Assembly: GCF_003627155.1 (NCBI RefSeq)
Contig: NZ_CP032621.1
Coordinates: 1,488,001 to 1,552,000, forward strand
Direction: 5' to 3'
Source: Streptococcus gwangjuense
Lineage (GTDB): Bacteria; Bacillota; Bacilli; Lactobacillales; Streptococcaceae
Length of the DNA: 64,000 nucleotides
Shown: one piece after another, positions 27,788 to 39,196 of the stretch
Numbering within the stretch: position 1 is the first letter of the stretch
Layout of the letters: the number at the start of each line of letters is the position of its first letter
Position numbers and translations under genes: made by a program
The notes under the pieces: generated by a model
The model's input: the letters and a program-made list of their open reading frames with translations, nothing else
Told to the model about the DNA's origin: nothing
Database searches by the model: none

Positions 27788-29119
27788 TTACTCTGTTTCT
27801 TCTTCTATTTCGACTTCGGTAATTTGGACTTTTACCTTGGTAACACGTCCATTTTTCACTTTATCATTGGTTAGGATAAGCTGTTTGTTTTGGCTGACTA
27901 ATTCATAACTGAGTTTCTCAGTCGTTGGAATGGTCCCAACTCCTGTCAAATAGTAACCAGCGATGGTATCAACGTCATCACTTTCCAGTTCAACATCAAA
28001 GTAGTCATTAAAATCATTGAGATTCATGGTACCTTGAACAATATAAGTATCTTCTCCAATTTTATGAACTTCGATTTCAGCCTTATCTGTTTCGTCATCG
28101 ATTTCGCCAACGATTTCCTCTAAGAGGTCTTCTAGGGTCACCAAACCAGCCATCCCACCGTATTCATCCAGCAAGATTGCCATTTGTCTTTGGGTATTGC
28201 GCAGTTCTTTTAACAAGTCATCCACAAAAATAGTTTCAGGAACAAAAAGTGGATCTTGTAAGATTTTCTTCCAAACAATATTGTCAAAACCGTCCACAAA
28301 GCCCGCATTAAGGAGACTCTTGGTGTGAATGATTCCAATCACATTGTCCTTATCCCCATCATAGACAGGGATACGAGAATAATTTTGTTTTAAAATACTT
28401 TGGATGATGGTTTGACTATCATCCTGAATATCGACCATAAAGGCATCCGTTCGAGGAACCATGACTTCTCTGGCCATTAATTCGTCCAGTGAAAAAATTC
28501 CTTGTAACATTTCAATTTCGTCAGCATCTAGTGTTTCTTCACTATTTGTCAGCATGTATTCAATTTCATCACGGGTCATTTTTTCATCAGCATCGTCAAA
28601 GGTCATAGGAGTCAAGCGACTCAAGAGATTGGTAGATGCAGACAAGAGCCAAACAAAGGGACTAACTAGTTTCCCCAGCCCAATGATAACTGGCGCTGTA
28701 CGAATCGCCAAGGCATCCTTTAGATTAAGAGCGATTCTCTTAGGATACAATTCCCCAAAAACGATGGAAATATAAGTCAAAAATGCTAAAGATAGAAAAC
28801 TTGCAACGGCATAAGCTGTTTCGCCATTTCCAAGCCAAGATGCAATTTCTCGTCCCAGAGTTTCTGCCAAACTCGCCCCTGATAAGATCGTAATCAGAGT
28901 AATCCCTACTTGAATGGTTGATAAAAAGTGGTTAGGATTTTCTAGTACCTTCAGCAGACGGATATAGCGTCTATCTCCTTCTTCTGCCTTTTGTTCAACC
29001 CGCGCACGGTTAAGTGAAACCATGGCCATTTCTGTGGCTGAGAAAAAGGCATTTAACACCGTCAAGATAAACAATAAAACAAATTGTAGCAACAAATTCT
29101 GACTACTTGGGTCTTCCAT
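27788..29119 (-). CDS. HlyC/CorC-family membrane protein with CBS domains
   Basis: The 443-residue protein has an N-terminal DUF21/CNNM membrane domain (about 8-190), a CBS pair (about 205-335, with VMVPRTDAFMVD and DEYGGMAGLVTLEDLLEEIVGEI) and a CorC_HlyC C-terminal domain (about 350-435). The family is linked to magnesium and other divalent cation transport. Names such as hemolysin are historical. It is probably monocistronic, lying between two BOX elements. Confidence 0.9.
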   Translation of the reverse strand: MEDPSSQNLLLQFVLLFILTVLNAFFSATEMAMVSLNRARVEQKAEEGDRRYIRLLKVLENPNHFLSTIQVGITLITILSGASLAETLGREIASWLGNGETAYAVASFLSLAFLTYISIVFGELYPKRIALNLKDALAIRTAPVIIGLGKLVSPFVWLLSASTNLLSRLTPMTFDDADEKMTRDEIEYMLTNSEETLDADEIEMLQGIFSLDELMAREVMVPRTDAFMVDIQDDSQTIIQSILKQNYSRIPVYDGDKDNVIGIIHTKSLLNAGFVDGFDNIVWKKILQDPLFVPETIFVDDLLKELRNTQRQMAILLDEYGGMAGLVTLEDLLEEIVGEIDDETDKAEIEVHKIGEDTYIVQGTMNLNDFNDYFDVELESDDVDTIAGYYLTGVGTIPTTEKLSYELVSQNKQLILTNDKVKNGRVTKVKVQITEVEIEEETE

Positions 29120-29193
29120 AGTTCTTCTCCTAAAATAGTATCTTATCCTTTATTATATCACAAAATATAGTCCAGTACATATTATTTTTTCTC

Positions 29194-29304
29194 ATACTCT
29201 TCGAAAATCTCTTTAAACCACGTCAGCTTCATCTGCAACCTCAAAGCTGTGCTTAAGCAAGCTGCGGCTAGCTTCCTAGTTTGCACTTTAATTTTCATTG
29301 AGTA
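29194..29304 (+). repeat. BOX element (A and C modules)
   Basis: The element starts ATACTCTTCGAAAATCTC and ends TTTTCATTGAGTA. Its orientation is opposite to the copy at 27634, so the CorC-type gene is bracketed by inverted BOX copies. Confidence 0.85.
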
Positions 29305-29336
29305 ACAGTATCTATTGTAGCCCGGCTTAAACTAGT

Positions 29337-29384
29337 AAGAAAGAACTCCTATATCCACAAGTGACATAGGAGTTTATTTTTGTA
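29337..29384 (-). terminator. endA terminator
   Basis: Minus-strand AACTCCTAT and ATAGGAGTT arms are followed by CTTTCTT directly after the endA stop. Confidence 0.65.
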
Positions 29385-29386
29385 TT

Positions 29387-30430
<1,044 letters not shown>

Positions 30431-30444
<14 letters not shown>

Positions 30445-31714
30445 CACTTGCCTCAATCCGTTGAATCTTAGCACCTAGCTGCGCCAACTTCTCATGGAAA
30501 CGGTAGTAACCTCTATCCAAGTGAACCAATTTACCAACTACAGTTTCTCCTTGTGCTACCAAACCTGTCAAAATCAAGGCTGCGCTGGCACGAAGGTCAG
30601 TTGAAAGAACTTCTGCCCCCTGCAAAGGTTGACCACCAACAATACGAGCTGTATCACGGATAATCTCAGAGTGCAAGCCCATGCGACGCATTTCTTCTAG
30701 ATGTTGGAAACGATTTTCGAAAACTGTCTCCACCATAGTTGACTCCCCTTTTGCGACGGTCATCAAGGCTGTAAATTGAGCCTGCATATCTGTTGGAAAT
30801 CCTGGGTGAGGCAAGGTTTTCACATGAACAGCTTTTAGATTTTCTAGTTGAGAGCGAACTCGAATCCCTTCAGTCTCCTCTGTCACTTCCACTCCCATTT
30901 CAAGCAACTTGGCAATCAAGGGACGGTTATGCTCCCAGACAGCGTCTTTAATCAAGACATCACCACCAGTCATGGCAGCAGCTACCATAAAGGTTCCTGC
31001 TTCGATACGGTCTTGGACTACATTGTGAGTCGTACCATGAAGTTTCTCAACACCGGTAATGGTAATGGTCTCTGTACCAGCACCCTTAACCTTAGCTCCC
31101 ATTTCATTGAGGAGAATGGCTAGGTCAACAATCTCAGGCTCACGCGCAGCATTTTCAATCACTGTCACCCCATCAGCTAGAGTCGCTGCCATCATCAAGT
31201 TCTGCGTAGCACCAACACTTGGGAAGTCCATGTAAATATGAGCTCCATGTAAGCGATCAGCCTTGGCTTCGATATAACCAGCTGTCTGACTAATCTTAGC
31301 CCCCATAGCTTCTAGACCTTTCAAATGAAGATCAATAGGTCGGCTACCAATCGTACAACCACCTGGCATGGATACCTTAGCATGACCCACACGGGCAAGA
31401 ATTGGCCCCAAGACAACGATGGAGGCACGCATCTTGCTGACATACTTGTAAGGAGCTTCCTCAGTGATATCTCCCGTTGCATCCACCTCAATAAGATGGG
31501 CTTCTTCATTAAAATCCACCTTGGCATTCAAACCACGAACCACCTGATTCATAGTGAAAACATCTGACAAGATAGGAACGTTCTGCAAGACGGTCTTTCC
31601 TTCACTTGCTAGAATAGTCGCTGCCAACAAAGGCAAGACTGCATTCTTTGCTCCTTCGATCGTAACACTTCCTACCAGACGATTATCGCCACCTTGAACC
31701 ACAATTTTTTCCAT
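30431..31714 (-). CDS. murA: UDP-N-acetylglucosamine 1-carboxyvinyltransferase
   Basis: The 427-residue EPSP-synthase fold contains the active-site Cys in [19 protein letters not shown] near residue 116, and [13 protein letters not shown] near 24. It catalyses the first committed step of peptidoglycan synthesis in the cytoplasm. Streptococci usually have two MurA paralogues; this is the copy next to endA. Its stop overlaps the epuA start. Confidence 0.95.
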
Positions 31715-31725
31715 ACTTATTTCCT

Positions 31726-32769
31726 TTACTCTTGATTTTGTAATAGACTTACTTTTTGAATAAACCTATTAACTAATTTGTTAATAATCCAAGCCAAAAT
31801 CAGACTTATCATCAATACAAAAAATGTAAATAACACATCATTTACTCTGGATGACACAAATATTTTTTCTAGAATAGAGATTACTAATCCATGTATCATA
31901 TATAATTCAAACGATATACTACCTAGTAAAATCAAATACATATTTGAAAAATTTATTTTTTTCAGAAAAACAATAATAAAGTAGATTGTAAAAATAATAT
32001 TATCTAAATTAGCAGCTAACGCATAACTATAACTATCTTCTAAATGCACATACCTCAACAAAATATCGTATTGATGTGAAATAAAGAGTAACACAGTTAC
32101 TAAAACAAGTATGATAAAATAATGTCTATCTAAAACTCCATCAATTTTCTCTTTATTTTTAGCCCATATTAAGCCAATAATGAAGGGAAAAACACTATTA
32201 TACCACCAAAAACCGTAACCTAATTTTATAGCTAAACAGATATAACCAATTATGAATACTGTATTGATAACAATAGAAATAAACTTATTTTTGAAAAACT
32301 TAAATGATATATAAAAAAATATATACATTAAAATTATAATATCGACAAACCAACCATTATAAATAATTGTACTTCCTTTTTTAAATAAATTAGCAAAAAA
32401 ATCTAAATCCATTAATTGACCGTTTACGAATCTGTAAAACATATAAATCAAAGATATAGAAAAAAATGGAACTAGAATTTTAGAAAGTCTCTTAACTAAA
32501 AAATTATCTAGGTAGTTTTTCTTATTTTCGTTCTGAAAATACAATCCATAGGCTGATAAAAAGAAGAAAATAGAAACGATATAAGTTCCCATATAGGAAA
32601 AATTAGAAAATTCATCACCAGATGTAACCCATTGTGACAAATGATGAAATATTATTCCTATAGCTAGAAATCCTCTAAGCCCTGATGTAGATTTAGCATT
32701 TAGATAATCCTTATTTTGAGGTAACAAATAAATTAATAGCGTTATCAATAATAAGATTATAATATCCAT
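31726..32769 (-). CDS. Acyltransferase-3 family membrane protein
   Basis: The 347-residue protein has about ten membrane helices. The family signature is present as [19 protein letters not shown] (about 28-46) with the conserved His pair, followed by [11 protein letters not shown] near 74. Such enzymes O-acetylate surface polysaccharides, peptidoglycan or exported lipids. The gene is far more AT-rich than its neighbours murA and sepM-like, and I do not recall it in the equivalent pneumococcal interval, so it is probably acquired. The substrate is unknown. Confidence 0.82.
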   Translation of the reverse strand: MDIIILLLITLLIYLLPQNKDYLNAKSTSGLRGFLAIGIIFHHLSQWVTSGDEFSNFSYMGTYIVSIFFFLSAYGLYFQNENKKNYLDNFLVKRLSKILVPFFSISLIYMFYRFVNGQLMDLDFFANLFKKGSTIIYNGWFVDIIILMYIFFYISFKFFKNKFISIVINTVFIIGYICLAIKLGYGFWWYNSVFPFIIGLIWAKNKEKIDGVLDRHYFIILVLVTVLLFISHQYDILLRYVHLEDSYSYALAANLDNIIFTIYFIIVFLKKINFSNMYLILLGSISFELYMIHGLVISILEKIFVSSRVNDVLFTFFVLMISLILAWIINKLVNRFIQKVSLLQNQE

Positions 32770-32830
32770 GAATTCTATTTCTCCCTATAAGTTTAATAAT
32801 ATCTTGAAAGTAATTTCTTAAACACGCAAA

Positions 32831-33061
32831 TTATAATAATCCTCTAAGCGCTTCTTGCCACAACTGATATAGGCTGATAAAGAAAGAACTCATGATATAG
32901 CCCATGACAATGCTGAAAAAGGCTACTAGTAAACGAACTTTTCCTGTATTCTCAGTTGTCACTTTTAAAACCTTTTCCCATCTAACAAGATTCTTTAAAA
33001 GGTAAAAACTCACATAAATAAAGAGCATGTGACTGCTTAGAGTGAATAATAATTGAACCAT
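32831..33061 (-). CDS. DUF1146-family small membrane protein
   Basis: The product has 76 residues from the ATG at 33059-33061. A longer TTG-initiated frame of 94 residues lacks a ribosome binding site, and its extra part does not fit the family. Two membrane helices (about 8-25 and 43-65) flank a short loop with LVRWEKVLK. YwzB of Bacillus belongs to this family; its function is unknown. The sequence TGGTATAAT ends six bases before the ATG, suggesting a leaderless transcript. Confidence 0.7.
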   Translation of the reverse strand: MVQLLFTLSSHMLFIYVSFYLLKNLVRWEKVLKVTTENTGKVRLLVAFFSIVMGYIMSSFFISLYQLWQEALRGLL

Positions 33062-33063
33062 TT

Positions 33064-33075
33064 GACTATTATACC
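33064..33075 (-). promoter_or_regulatory. Extended -10 promoter adjoining the DUF1146 ATG
   Basis: Minus-strand TGGTATAAT is followed by AGTCAA and ATG. No good -35 lies 17 bases upstream. Transcription would begin at or next to the start codon. Confidence 0.45.
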
Positions 33076-33118
33076 ATCTTCTCTGTTTGTGCGCTAGTTT
33101 GGAAACTTCACTCAAAAA

Positions 33119-34156
33119 CTAGGGATTGTTTTTCAAGTAATCAATTGCATCTTGTAGGGTTTTAACTGGCACGATTTTCATATCTGTCTTGATTGTTTTA
33201 GCTGCTTCTAGGGCTGTTTGGTAGTTGTTTTTCGCATCAGGATGTGCTTTTTGTTCTTCTTCGCTAACAGGGTTATCTGGAGCAAAGAAAATAGCAGCAC
33301 CTTCTCTAGCCGAAGCTACAACTTTCTTATCAATACCTCCAATGTCCCCCACATTCCCATCGCGGTCAATGGTTCCTGTACCGGCAACGATACGGCCATT
33401 TCGAAGGCCAGGGTCAGATATCTGGGTATAGATGGCCAGACTAAACATGAGACCAGCACTTGGTCCGCCGATACCGGCTGTTGAAAAGCGAATTGGGACA
33501 TCACTGGTCACTTCTGTACGGTCAATCAAGCCAATTCCAATTCCATTTTTGCCATTTTCCAAGGTAATAATCTTACCTTCTGCAGACTTGGTTTGCCCAT
33601 CCTCTTCATAGGTCACCTTGACGGAGTCCCCTAGTTTTTGAGAATTGACGTAATCAATCAAGTCTTTGGAACTGTCGAATGTCTGATCATTGACTGCTGT
33701 GACCGTATCAGAGATGTTGAGAATCCCTTTAAAGGTCGAATTATCCGTCACAGTCAAAACATAAACCCCAAGATATTTTAGTTCAATATCCTTACCAGCT
33801 GTTTTTAGCCCTTGATACTTGGCCATATTTTGCGATGTTTGCATGTAGAATTGATTGATCCGCATAAATTCAACATCAGAAGAGCCACCTGTAGTCTCTT
33901 GGGCACTACGAATATCTGTAAAAGGCGTCAACCAAGCATAAATCATATGGGCTAAAGTAGCGTGCTGGACACCAACCGTAACGAATTGATAGGCCCCAGC
34001 TTCCTTATCTTCTGTGTCATTTACTTTAAGGACTTGGCGAATATCTTCCGAACCACCTGGAACTTCTATATAGTAGGGCAAGGGCACTACAAATGCCAAG
34101 AAAGTCGCTATCAAGGCCGCAATGACGTATAAGGGCCATCTAATCTTTTTTTTCAT
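33119..34156 (-). CDS. PDZ-Lon serine protease, SepM/YlbL-type
   Basis: The 345-residue protein has an N-terminal membrane anchor (about 8-27), a PDZ domain (about 130-215) and a Lon-type protease domain. The catalytic Ser is in [14 protein letters not shown] near 234 and the Lys in [15 protein letters not shown] near 277. The S. mutans homologue SepM cuts the competence peptide pheromone outside the cell. It overlaps coaD by 17 bases. Confidence 0.9.
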   Translation of the reverse strand: MKKKIRWPLYVIAALIATFLAFVVPLPYYIEVPGGSEDIRQVLKVNDTEDKEAGAYQFVTVGVQHATLAHMIYAWLTPFTDIRSAQETTGGSSDVEFMRINQFYMQTSQNMAKYQGLKTAGKDIELKYLGVYVLTVTDNSTFKGILNISDTVTAVNDQTFDSSKDLIDYVNSQKLGDSVKVTYEEDGQTKSAEGKIITLENGKNGIGIGLIDRTEVTSDVPIRFSTAGIGGPSAGLMFSLAIYTQISDPGLRNGRIVAGTGTIDRDGNVGDIGGIDKKVVASAREGAAIFFAPDNPVSEEEQKAHPDAKNNYQTALEAAKTIKTDMKIVPVKTLQDAIDYLKNNP

Positions 34157-34628
34157 TTCTTATTTCCTCCAAAATACTCTCAGGAACATAGCAGGCAACA
34201 TCCTGACCAAACTTCAGCAGCTCTCGAACACCGGATGAACTGATATAGAGATGTTCCGGTCGGCTATGCAAATATATGGTCTCTAAATCAGGAGACAGTT
34301 GATGGTTGTAGTAATCAAAACTGGCTTCATATTGCAAATCCGTTGCATTTCTCAACCCCCGCACTAGACAGGTAGCCCCCAGTCTTTTTGCGACATCAAC
34401 TACCAATTCATCATAAGAAGACACGACTGCAACATTTTCCAAATGTCCCAAAGCCTTTTCTAAACCCCGTTTACGATTTTCGATAGGGAGAAATCCTTGT
34501 TTGTGGGGATTAAAAAAAATACCGACATAGAGCTTGTCAAAAAGTCTACTCGCCCGTTCAATGATATCCAGATGCCCATTTGTCATCGGATCAAACGAGC
34601 CTGTGAATAAGCCAATCTTATCTGACAT
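34140..34628 (-). CDS. coaD: Phosphopantetheine adenylyltransferase
   Basis: The 162 residues are full length. The nucleotidyltransferase HxGH-type motif is in [17 protein letters not shown] and the second motif is [14 protein letters not shown]. It makes dephospho-CoA from 4'-phosphopantetheine and ATP. It overlaps rsmD by 11 bases and the protease gene by 17, forming a tight operon. Confidence 0.95.
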   Translation of the reverse strand: MSDKIGLFTGSFDPMTNGHLDIIERASRLFDKLYVGIFFNPHKQGFLPIENRKRGLEKALGHLENVAVVSSYDELVVDVAKRLGATCLVRGLRNATDLQYEASFDYYNHQLSPDLETIYLHSRPEHLYISSSGVRELLKFGQDVACYVPESILEEIRNEKKD

Positions 34629-35157
34629 AGACTGTCACCTTACTAATTCCATAAATCTTTTCCTTCCAGATACCCAGGCAGGCAATTTCTTCTGGAAGTT
34701 CAACGGCTTTATCCGTCTCACACACGACCATGACATCTTCAGAAAAAAGGTCTCTCTCAGCCATTTTTTCAATATCTGCTACGATTTGTTCCTTGGCATA
34801 AGGAGGGTCTAAGAAAATGAGGTCAAATTCCCCAGATACCTGTTCCAATGCCCTTTCTGCATCCATCTTGAGGAGTTGAAATTTTTCAACTTCCTTGGTC
34901 ATCTGAATATTTTCAGCCACGATAGCCTGAGCCTTACGGTCACGCTCCACCAAAACAGCACTGGACATGCCACGTGAGACTGACTCGATAGATAAACCAC
35001 CACTACCTGCATAAAGGTCCAAGACTCGTCCCCCTTCAAAGTAGGGACCAATCATGTTAAAAATGGCGCCCCTAACCTTATCCGAAGTAGGTCTTGTCGT
35101 CTTGCCTTCTAGTGTCTTGAGGGGACGTCCCCCATAGATTCCTGATACGATTTTCAT
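34618..35157 (-). CDS. rsmD: 16S rRNA (guanine-966 N2) methyltransferase
   Basis: The 179 residues hold the Rossmann SAM motif [19 protein letters not shown] (about 45) and the catalytic DPPY in [12 protein letters not shown] (about 120). The rsmD-coaD pairing is conserved in many bacteria. The upstream gap of 60 bases contains the asnA terminator. Confidence 0.93.
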   Translation of the reverse strand: MKIVSGIYGGRPLKTLEGKTTRPTSDKVRGAIFNMIGPYFEGGRVLDLYAGSGGLSIESVSRGMSSAVLVERDRKAQAIVAENIQMTKEVEKFQLLKMDAERALEQVSGEFDLIFLDPPYAKEQIVADIEKMAERDLFSEDVMVVCETDKAVELPEEIACLGIWKEKIYGISKVTVYVR

Positions 35158-35191
35158 ACCGTTTATTATACCAAATTATGAGCGAAAAGAG

Positions 35192-35226
35192 AAAGAAAAC
35201 CGAACCTTGCGGTTCGATTCTCTACA
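35192..35226 (-). terminator. asnA terminator
   Basis: Minus-strand AATCGAACCGCAAGGTTCG is followed by GTTTTCTTTC. Confidence 0.75.
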
Positions 35227-36214
35227 AAATATTTTCGTAAGTATCGCGGACTTCCTGAGGCCAAACACTTGTTTGCACCTCTCCGATGTGTTTCTTGCGA
35301 AGTAGGAACATAGCCATTCGAGATTGTCCAATTCCTCCACCGATTGTCAATGGGAATAGGCCGTTCAACAAAGCCTTGTGCCATTCCAATTCCAAGCGGT
35401 CTTCATCACCTGTGATGGCAACCTGACGGCGAAGCGTTTCTTCATCTACACGGATTCCCATAGAAGACAATTCAAAGGCTCCACCTAAAGACTCATTCCA
35501 GACAAGAATATCGCCATTCAGACCCTTGTAGCCATTCTCAGACTCACTTGTCCAGTCATCGTAGTCTGGTGCACGTCCATCATGCGGTTTACCATCTGGC
35601 AACTCGCCACCGATACCAATCAAAAAGACGGCACCAAATTCTTTACAGATAGCATTTTCACGTTCTTTCGGTGTCAAGTCTGGGTAGCGTTCTACCAACT
35701 CTTCCGTATGGATGAAAGTGATTTGTTTTGGCAAGACAGACTCGATATCATAGCGGGCTTCTACTGCTAGCTCAGTCAGGCGAATAGCCTTGTAAATCTT
35801 CTCAACTGTTTCTTTTAGATAAGCGATATTGCGTTTACCATTTGGGATAACCTTCTCCCAGTCCCACTGGTCAACATAAACAGAGTGGGTCGCATCCAAC
35901 GAATCTTCGTCTGGACGAAGGGCCTTCATGTGGACAAAAAGACCTTCACCTTCACCGAAACCAAAACGAGCCAAGGTATGGCGTTTCCATTTAGCAAGGG
36001 AGTGCACCACTTCATAAGTAGCATCAGGGATTTGGAGAACTTTGACCGATACGGCATTCTCCACACCTGATAAATTATCCTGCATCCCGTCACCAACCCT
36101 ACTCAAGATAGGACCTTGAACTTCGACAACTTCTAGTTTATCTTTCAAGTACTGGGTAAAAGTGTTTTTGACAAAGGAAATTTCTTCTTGTTGATGGATA
36201 AAACTTTTCTTCAT
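35222..36214 (-). CDS. asnA: Ammonia-dependent asparagine synthetase A
   Basis: The 330 residues match AsnA. It is related to class II aspartyl-tRNA synthetases: [20 protein letters not shown] lies near 34 and the motif-3-like [16 protein letters not shown] near 293. It converts aspartate, ammonia and ATP to asparagine. It is monocistronic by its surroundings. Confidence 0.96.
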   Translation of the reverse strand: MKKSFIHQQEEISFVKNTFTQYLKDKLEVVEVQGPILSRVGDGMQDNLSGVENAVSVKVLQIPDATYEVVHSLAKWKRHTLARFGFGEGEGLFVHMKALRPDEDSLDATHSVYVDQWDWEKVIPNGKRNIAYLKETVEKIYKAIRLTELAVEARYDIESVLPKQITFIHTEELVERYPDLTPKERENAICKEFGAVFLIGIGGELPDGKPHDGRAPDYDDWTSESENGYKGLNGDILVWNESLGGAFELSSMGIRVDEETLRRQVAITGDEDRLELEWHKALLNGLFPLTIGGGIGQSRMAMFLLRKKHIGEVQTSVWPQEVRDTYENIL

Positions 36215-36286
36215 AAACTACTCCTCAAAAAATTAATTAAAAGCATTATACACCTATTTCCAAGAAAAGAAAAGAGCAAATATAAA

Positions 36287-36316
36287 AAAATCAGTGCTCC
36301 TTCGAACACTGATGTT
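36287..36316 (-). terminator. Terminator after the YccA-like gene
   Basis: Minus-strand CAGTGTTCGAAGGAGCACTG is followed by ATTTTTTTAT. Confidence 0.8.
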
Positions 36317-36325
36317 AGGGACCTT

Positions 36326-37009
36326 CTAGTCATTGCGACCAAAGATACGTAGAATACTTAGGAAAAGATTGATAAAATCAAGATAGATACTGAGAGCCAT
36401 TGACACAACCCAACCTGTCGCTACACGACCTTGTGATTGCTCATAGGCATAGCGAATCCTTTGGTTGTCCCAAGCAATCAGCCCAGAGAAGACCAAGACC
36501 ATGGCTACGCTAATCATATAATCAAAGAAACCACTAGCCAAGAAAATATTGACTACCATAGCAATCAGCAAACCGATAAGGGCAGCCATCATAGCACGAC
36601 CAAGTCCACTCAAATCTTTTTTAGTGAACATACCAACTGCCGCCATGACAAAGAAGAGAAGGGCGCTCGATACAAAGGCAGATAAAACTGTACCTGGAGT
36701 ATAGAAGGCCACCACAAAACTGAGGGTAAAGCCGTTTAATACTGAGTAAAGTAAAAATACTGGAAGAGCTGCTGGACTATTTCTTGAAGCCATACTACTG
36801 GCAACGAAAACCAAGGCCAACTCCGCAAAAGTAGCAATGGTCAACCAGAGACGTCCCTGCATCAAAAAGTAAACCAACTGAGATTGAAAGACCGTCAACA
36901 TAAGACCTGATACTAAAGCGGATAATCCAATCCCCAGACCAACAAAGGCATAAACCTTAGCGTAAAATTGATTGAGACCTGCGCGGTCATGAATAATAGT
37001 GTGATTCAT
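36326..37009 (-). CDS. Bax inhibitor-1 / YccA-family membrane protein
   Basis: The 227 residues form seven membrane helices, with DFINLFLSILRIFGRND at the C-terminus, the typical end of bacterial BI-1 proteins. Relatives include E. coli YccA, which inhibits FtsH, and B. subtilis YetJ, a pH-sensitive calcium leak channel. Acidic residues in helices 6 and 7 (SGLIAWDNQ and SIYLDFINLF) correspond to the pH sensor of YetJ. The role in streptococci is not established. Confidence 0.9.
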   Translation of the reverse strand: MNHTIIHDRAGLNQFYAKVYAFVGLGIGLSALVSGLMLTVFQSQLVYFLMQGRLWLTIATFAELALVFVASSMASRNSPAALPVFLLYSVLNGFTLSFVVAFYTPGTVLSAFVSSALLFFVMAAVGMFTKKDLSGLGRAMMAALIGLLIAMVVNIFLASGFFDYMISVAMVLVFSGLIAWDNQRIRYAYEQSQGRVATGWVVSMALSIYLDFINLFLSILRIFGRND

Positions 37010-37063
37010 CTTTTCTCCTTTTCTATGAACCTCTTTCCTTGATTATAACAAAGAAAGTTAAAA

Positions 37064-37804
37064 TTAGCTTAAATGGAAAATTAAAATACCAGCTGCAACG
37101 GCAACATTCAAACTCTCCGCCTGCCCCTTCATACTAATATGGACCAATTGATCTGCACTTTCAGCCATGAGGGGACTAATTCCTTGACCCTCATTTCCCA
37201 TGACTAGTACAAAATTTTCTATAGGGGACAGTTCTCTGTAATCAACAGAATCTTTAGATAGGGTTGTTGCCAACACTGGGATACCTGCCTCTTTAGCTTC
37301 CTCAAGCAGTGCTTGACTAGCCATACGATAAATGGGCAGATGGAAATGACTGCCTTGCATGGAACGCAATGTCTTGAGACTATAGATATCTGCCGATTTA
37401 TCTGAAACAATCACGCCAGTAAAACCTGCTGCATCCGCAGTCCGAATGATCGTTCCCACATTACCAGGATCTTGCACATCTTCCAAAAACAAGAACTTGC
37501 CCTGACTAAAATCAACTTGTCCTACTTCTTCTTTTTGAACCACCGCAACAATTCCCTGTGGAGTCTGAGAATCCGCCAAATCTAGCAAAATATCCTCTGA
37601 AACCCAGACAGTTTGCGGAAACGAGGCTAACTGATCTCGGTAATTTTCTAGGGCAAAGATTTTCTCAATCGTCACTCCAGCTTGAACAGCTTCTTCAAAC
37701 AAGTGCCAACCTTCAATCAAATAGGCAGACTTGCGGTATTTTTTTTTGTGTAATTTCTTGGCATTTTTTACCACAGAATTGGCTTTTGAGGTTATAATAG
37801 TCAT
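37064..37804 (-). CDS. SpoU/TrmH-family RNA 2'-O-methyltransferase
   Basis: The protein has 246 residues from the ATG at 37802-37804; six upstream residues lack a ribosome binding site. The N-terminal substrate-binding domain begins ITSKANSVVKNAKKLHKKKYR. The SPOUT motifs are EDVQDPGNVGTIIRTADAAG (about 110), VLVMGNEGQGIS and MKGQAESLNVAVAAGI. It probably modifies 23S rRNA or tRNA. It is divergent from acyP. Confidence 0.9.
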   Translation of the reverse strand: MTIITSKANSVVKNAKKLHKKKYRKSAYLIEGWHLFEEAVQAGVTIEKIFALENYRDQLASFPQTVWVSEDILLDLADSQTPQGIVAVVQKEEVGQVDFSQGKFLFLEDVQDPGNVGTIIRTADAAGFTGVIVSDKSADIYSLKTLRSMQGSHFHLPIYRMASQALLEEAKEAGIPVLATTLSKDSVDYRELSPIENFVLVMGNEGQGISPLMAESADQLVHISMKGQAESLNVAVAAGILIFHLS

Positions 37805-37837
37805 AGAAATATTATAACACAATCAAAGGGGTTTGGT

Positions 37838-38116
37838 ATGCAAAAGGTTAGAATGATCGCCCAAGGTAGGGTGCAGGGAGTCGGCTTTCGTTGGGGTGTT
37901 TACAGCTTGGCACTTGAAATTGGTGGCATCACAGGTCGAGTCTGGAATAATGACGACGGCACAGTGGAAATTTTAGCCCAAGCAGACTCATCTACTATCA
38001 TGGCAAAATTTATCCAAGAAATCCGAAAAGGACCCACACCTTTTTCAAAAGTCAGCTACTTAGATGTCAAACTAAGTAACTTTCCTCCTTACCCTGACTT
38101 TAAAATCGCAAATTAG
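37838..38116 (+). CDS. acyP: Acylphosphatase
   Basis: The 92 residues hold the signature GRVQGVGFRWGVYSLA (about 10-25), with catalytic Arg, and the VWNNDDGTVEI segment with catalytic Asn. It hydrolyses acyl phosphates such as carbamoyl and 1,3-bisphosphoglycerate forms. An AAAGGGG site precedes the ATG. It lies just before yidC. Confidence 0.94.
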   Translation: MQKVRMIAQGRVQGVGFRWGVYSLALEIGGITGRVWNNDDGTVEILAQADSSTIMAKFIQEIRKGPTPFSKVSYLDVKLSNFPPYPDFKIAN

Positions 38117-38132
38117 GTCTCTAGAACTATTG

Positions 38133-38161
38133 TATATTTTGTAAAAAAACAGTAGAATAGA
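38133..38161 (+). promoter_or_regulatory. Promoter of yidC
   Basis: TTGTAT and TAGAAT are 17 bases apart, about 35 bases before the yidC GTG. A second extended -10 GGTATAAT follows closely. Confidence 0.5.
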
Positions 38162-38193
38162 AAGGTATAATTTTTAAAGAAGGAATAAAAACA

Positions 38194-39120
38194 GTGAAAT
38201 CTATTAAACGTTTTGCACTCTCAGCTATGGGAGTGGCTATGTTGCTAGTCTTGACTGGCTGTGTTAGAGTCGATAAAGCCACAGGAAAGCCAATAGGATT
38301 TATTTGGAATACGATTGGAGCGCCTATGGCTGAAGCTATCAAGTACTTCGCTACTGATCAAGGTCTAGGCTTTGGTGTCGCTATCATCATCGTAACCATT
38401 ATCGTGCGCTTGATTATCTTGCCACTTGGTATCTACCAATCATGGAAGGCAACGCTTCACTCTGAAAAGATGAACGCCCTCAAGCACGTCCTTGAGCCAC
38501 ACCAAACACGTCTCAAGGAAGCGACTACTCAAGAAGAAAAACTCGAAGCCCAACAAGCTCTCTTTGCCGCTCAAAAAGAACACGGCATCAGCATGTTTGG
38601 TGGTGTAGGATGTTTCCCTATCCTCCTTCAAATGCCTTTCTTCTCAGCTATCTACTTTGCTGCCCAACATACTGAAGGGGTTGCTCAAGCAAGCTACCTA
38701 GGCATTCCTCTAGGTTCTCCAAGTATGATTTTGGTTGCCTGCGCAGGTGTCCTTTACTATCTTCAATCGCTCCTTTCACTTCACGGAGTAGAAGACGAAA
38801 CGCAAAGAGAACAAATCAAGAAAATGGCTTACGTGAGCCCAATCACGATTGTTGTCTTCTCCCTCATTTCACCAGCCAGTGTCACACTTTACTGGGTTGT
38901 CGGTGGTTTCATGATGATTCTCCAACAGTTTATCGTCAACTATATCGTTCGTCCAAAACTTCGCAAAAAAGTCCGTGAAGAACTGGCAAAGAACCCACCA
39001 AAAGCAAGTACTTTCTCTACACCAAGTGGACGAAAAGACGTTACCCCTGGACAACCAACTGCTATCACAAGCAAGAAAAAACATAAAAATCGCAACGCTG
39101 GAAAACAACGTTCGAGATAA
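38194..39120 (+). CDS. yidC: Membrane protein insertase YidC/SpoIIIJ
   Basis: The protein has 308 residues from a GTG start with AAGGA upstream. It has a lipoprotein signal with lipobox LVLTGC, Cys at about 23, then five membrane helices of the YidC/Oxa1 fold with the cytoplasmic hairpin (about 95-130) between helices 1 and 2. An Arg in VRLIILPLGIYQSW forms the hydrophilic groove. The C-terminal tail is strongly basic (KKKHKNRNAGKQRSR), as in forms that bind ribosomes. It inserts membrane proteins with or without SecYEG. Confidence 0.94.
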   Translation: MKSIKRFALSAMGVAMLLVLTGCVRVDKATGKPIGFIWNTIGAPMAEAIKYFATDQGLGFGVAIIIVTIIVRLIILPLGIYQSWKATLHSEKMNALKHVLEPHQTRLKEATTQEEKLEAQQALFAAQKEHGISMFGGVGCFPILLQMPFFSAIYFAAQHTEGVAQASYLGIPLGSPSMILVACAGVLYYLQSLLSLHGVEDETQREQIKKMAYVSPITIVVFSLISPASVTLYWVVGGFMMILQQFIVNYIVRPKLRKKVREELAKNPPKASTFSTPSGRKDVTPGQPTAITSKKKHKNRNAGKQRSR

Positions 39121-39126
39121 GAAGAA

Positions 39127-39196
39127 AAAGGCTTAGCTGATTTGCTAAGTCTTTTTGCAAGTCAAAAGCCCGATGTTTCCATCAGGCTTCTTTTTT
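39127..39196 (+). terminator. Tandem terminators between yidC and pflA
   Basis: AGGCTTAGCTGATTTGCTAAG followed by TCTTTTTG serves yidC. A second hairpin, AAGCCCGATG/CATCAGGCTT, has T-runs on both sides and can stop transcription from either gene. Confidence 0.75.
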
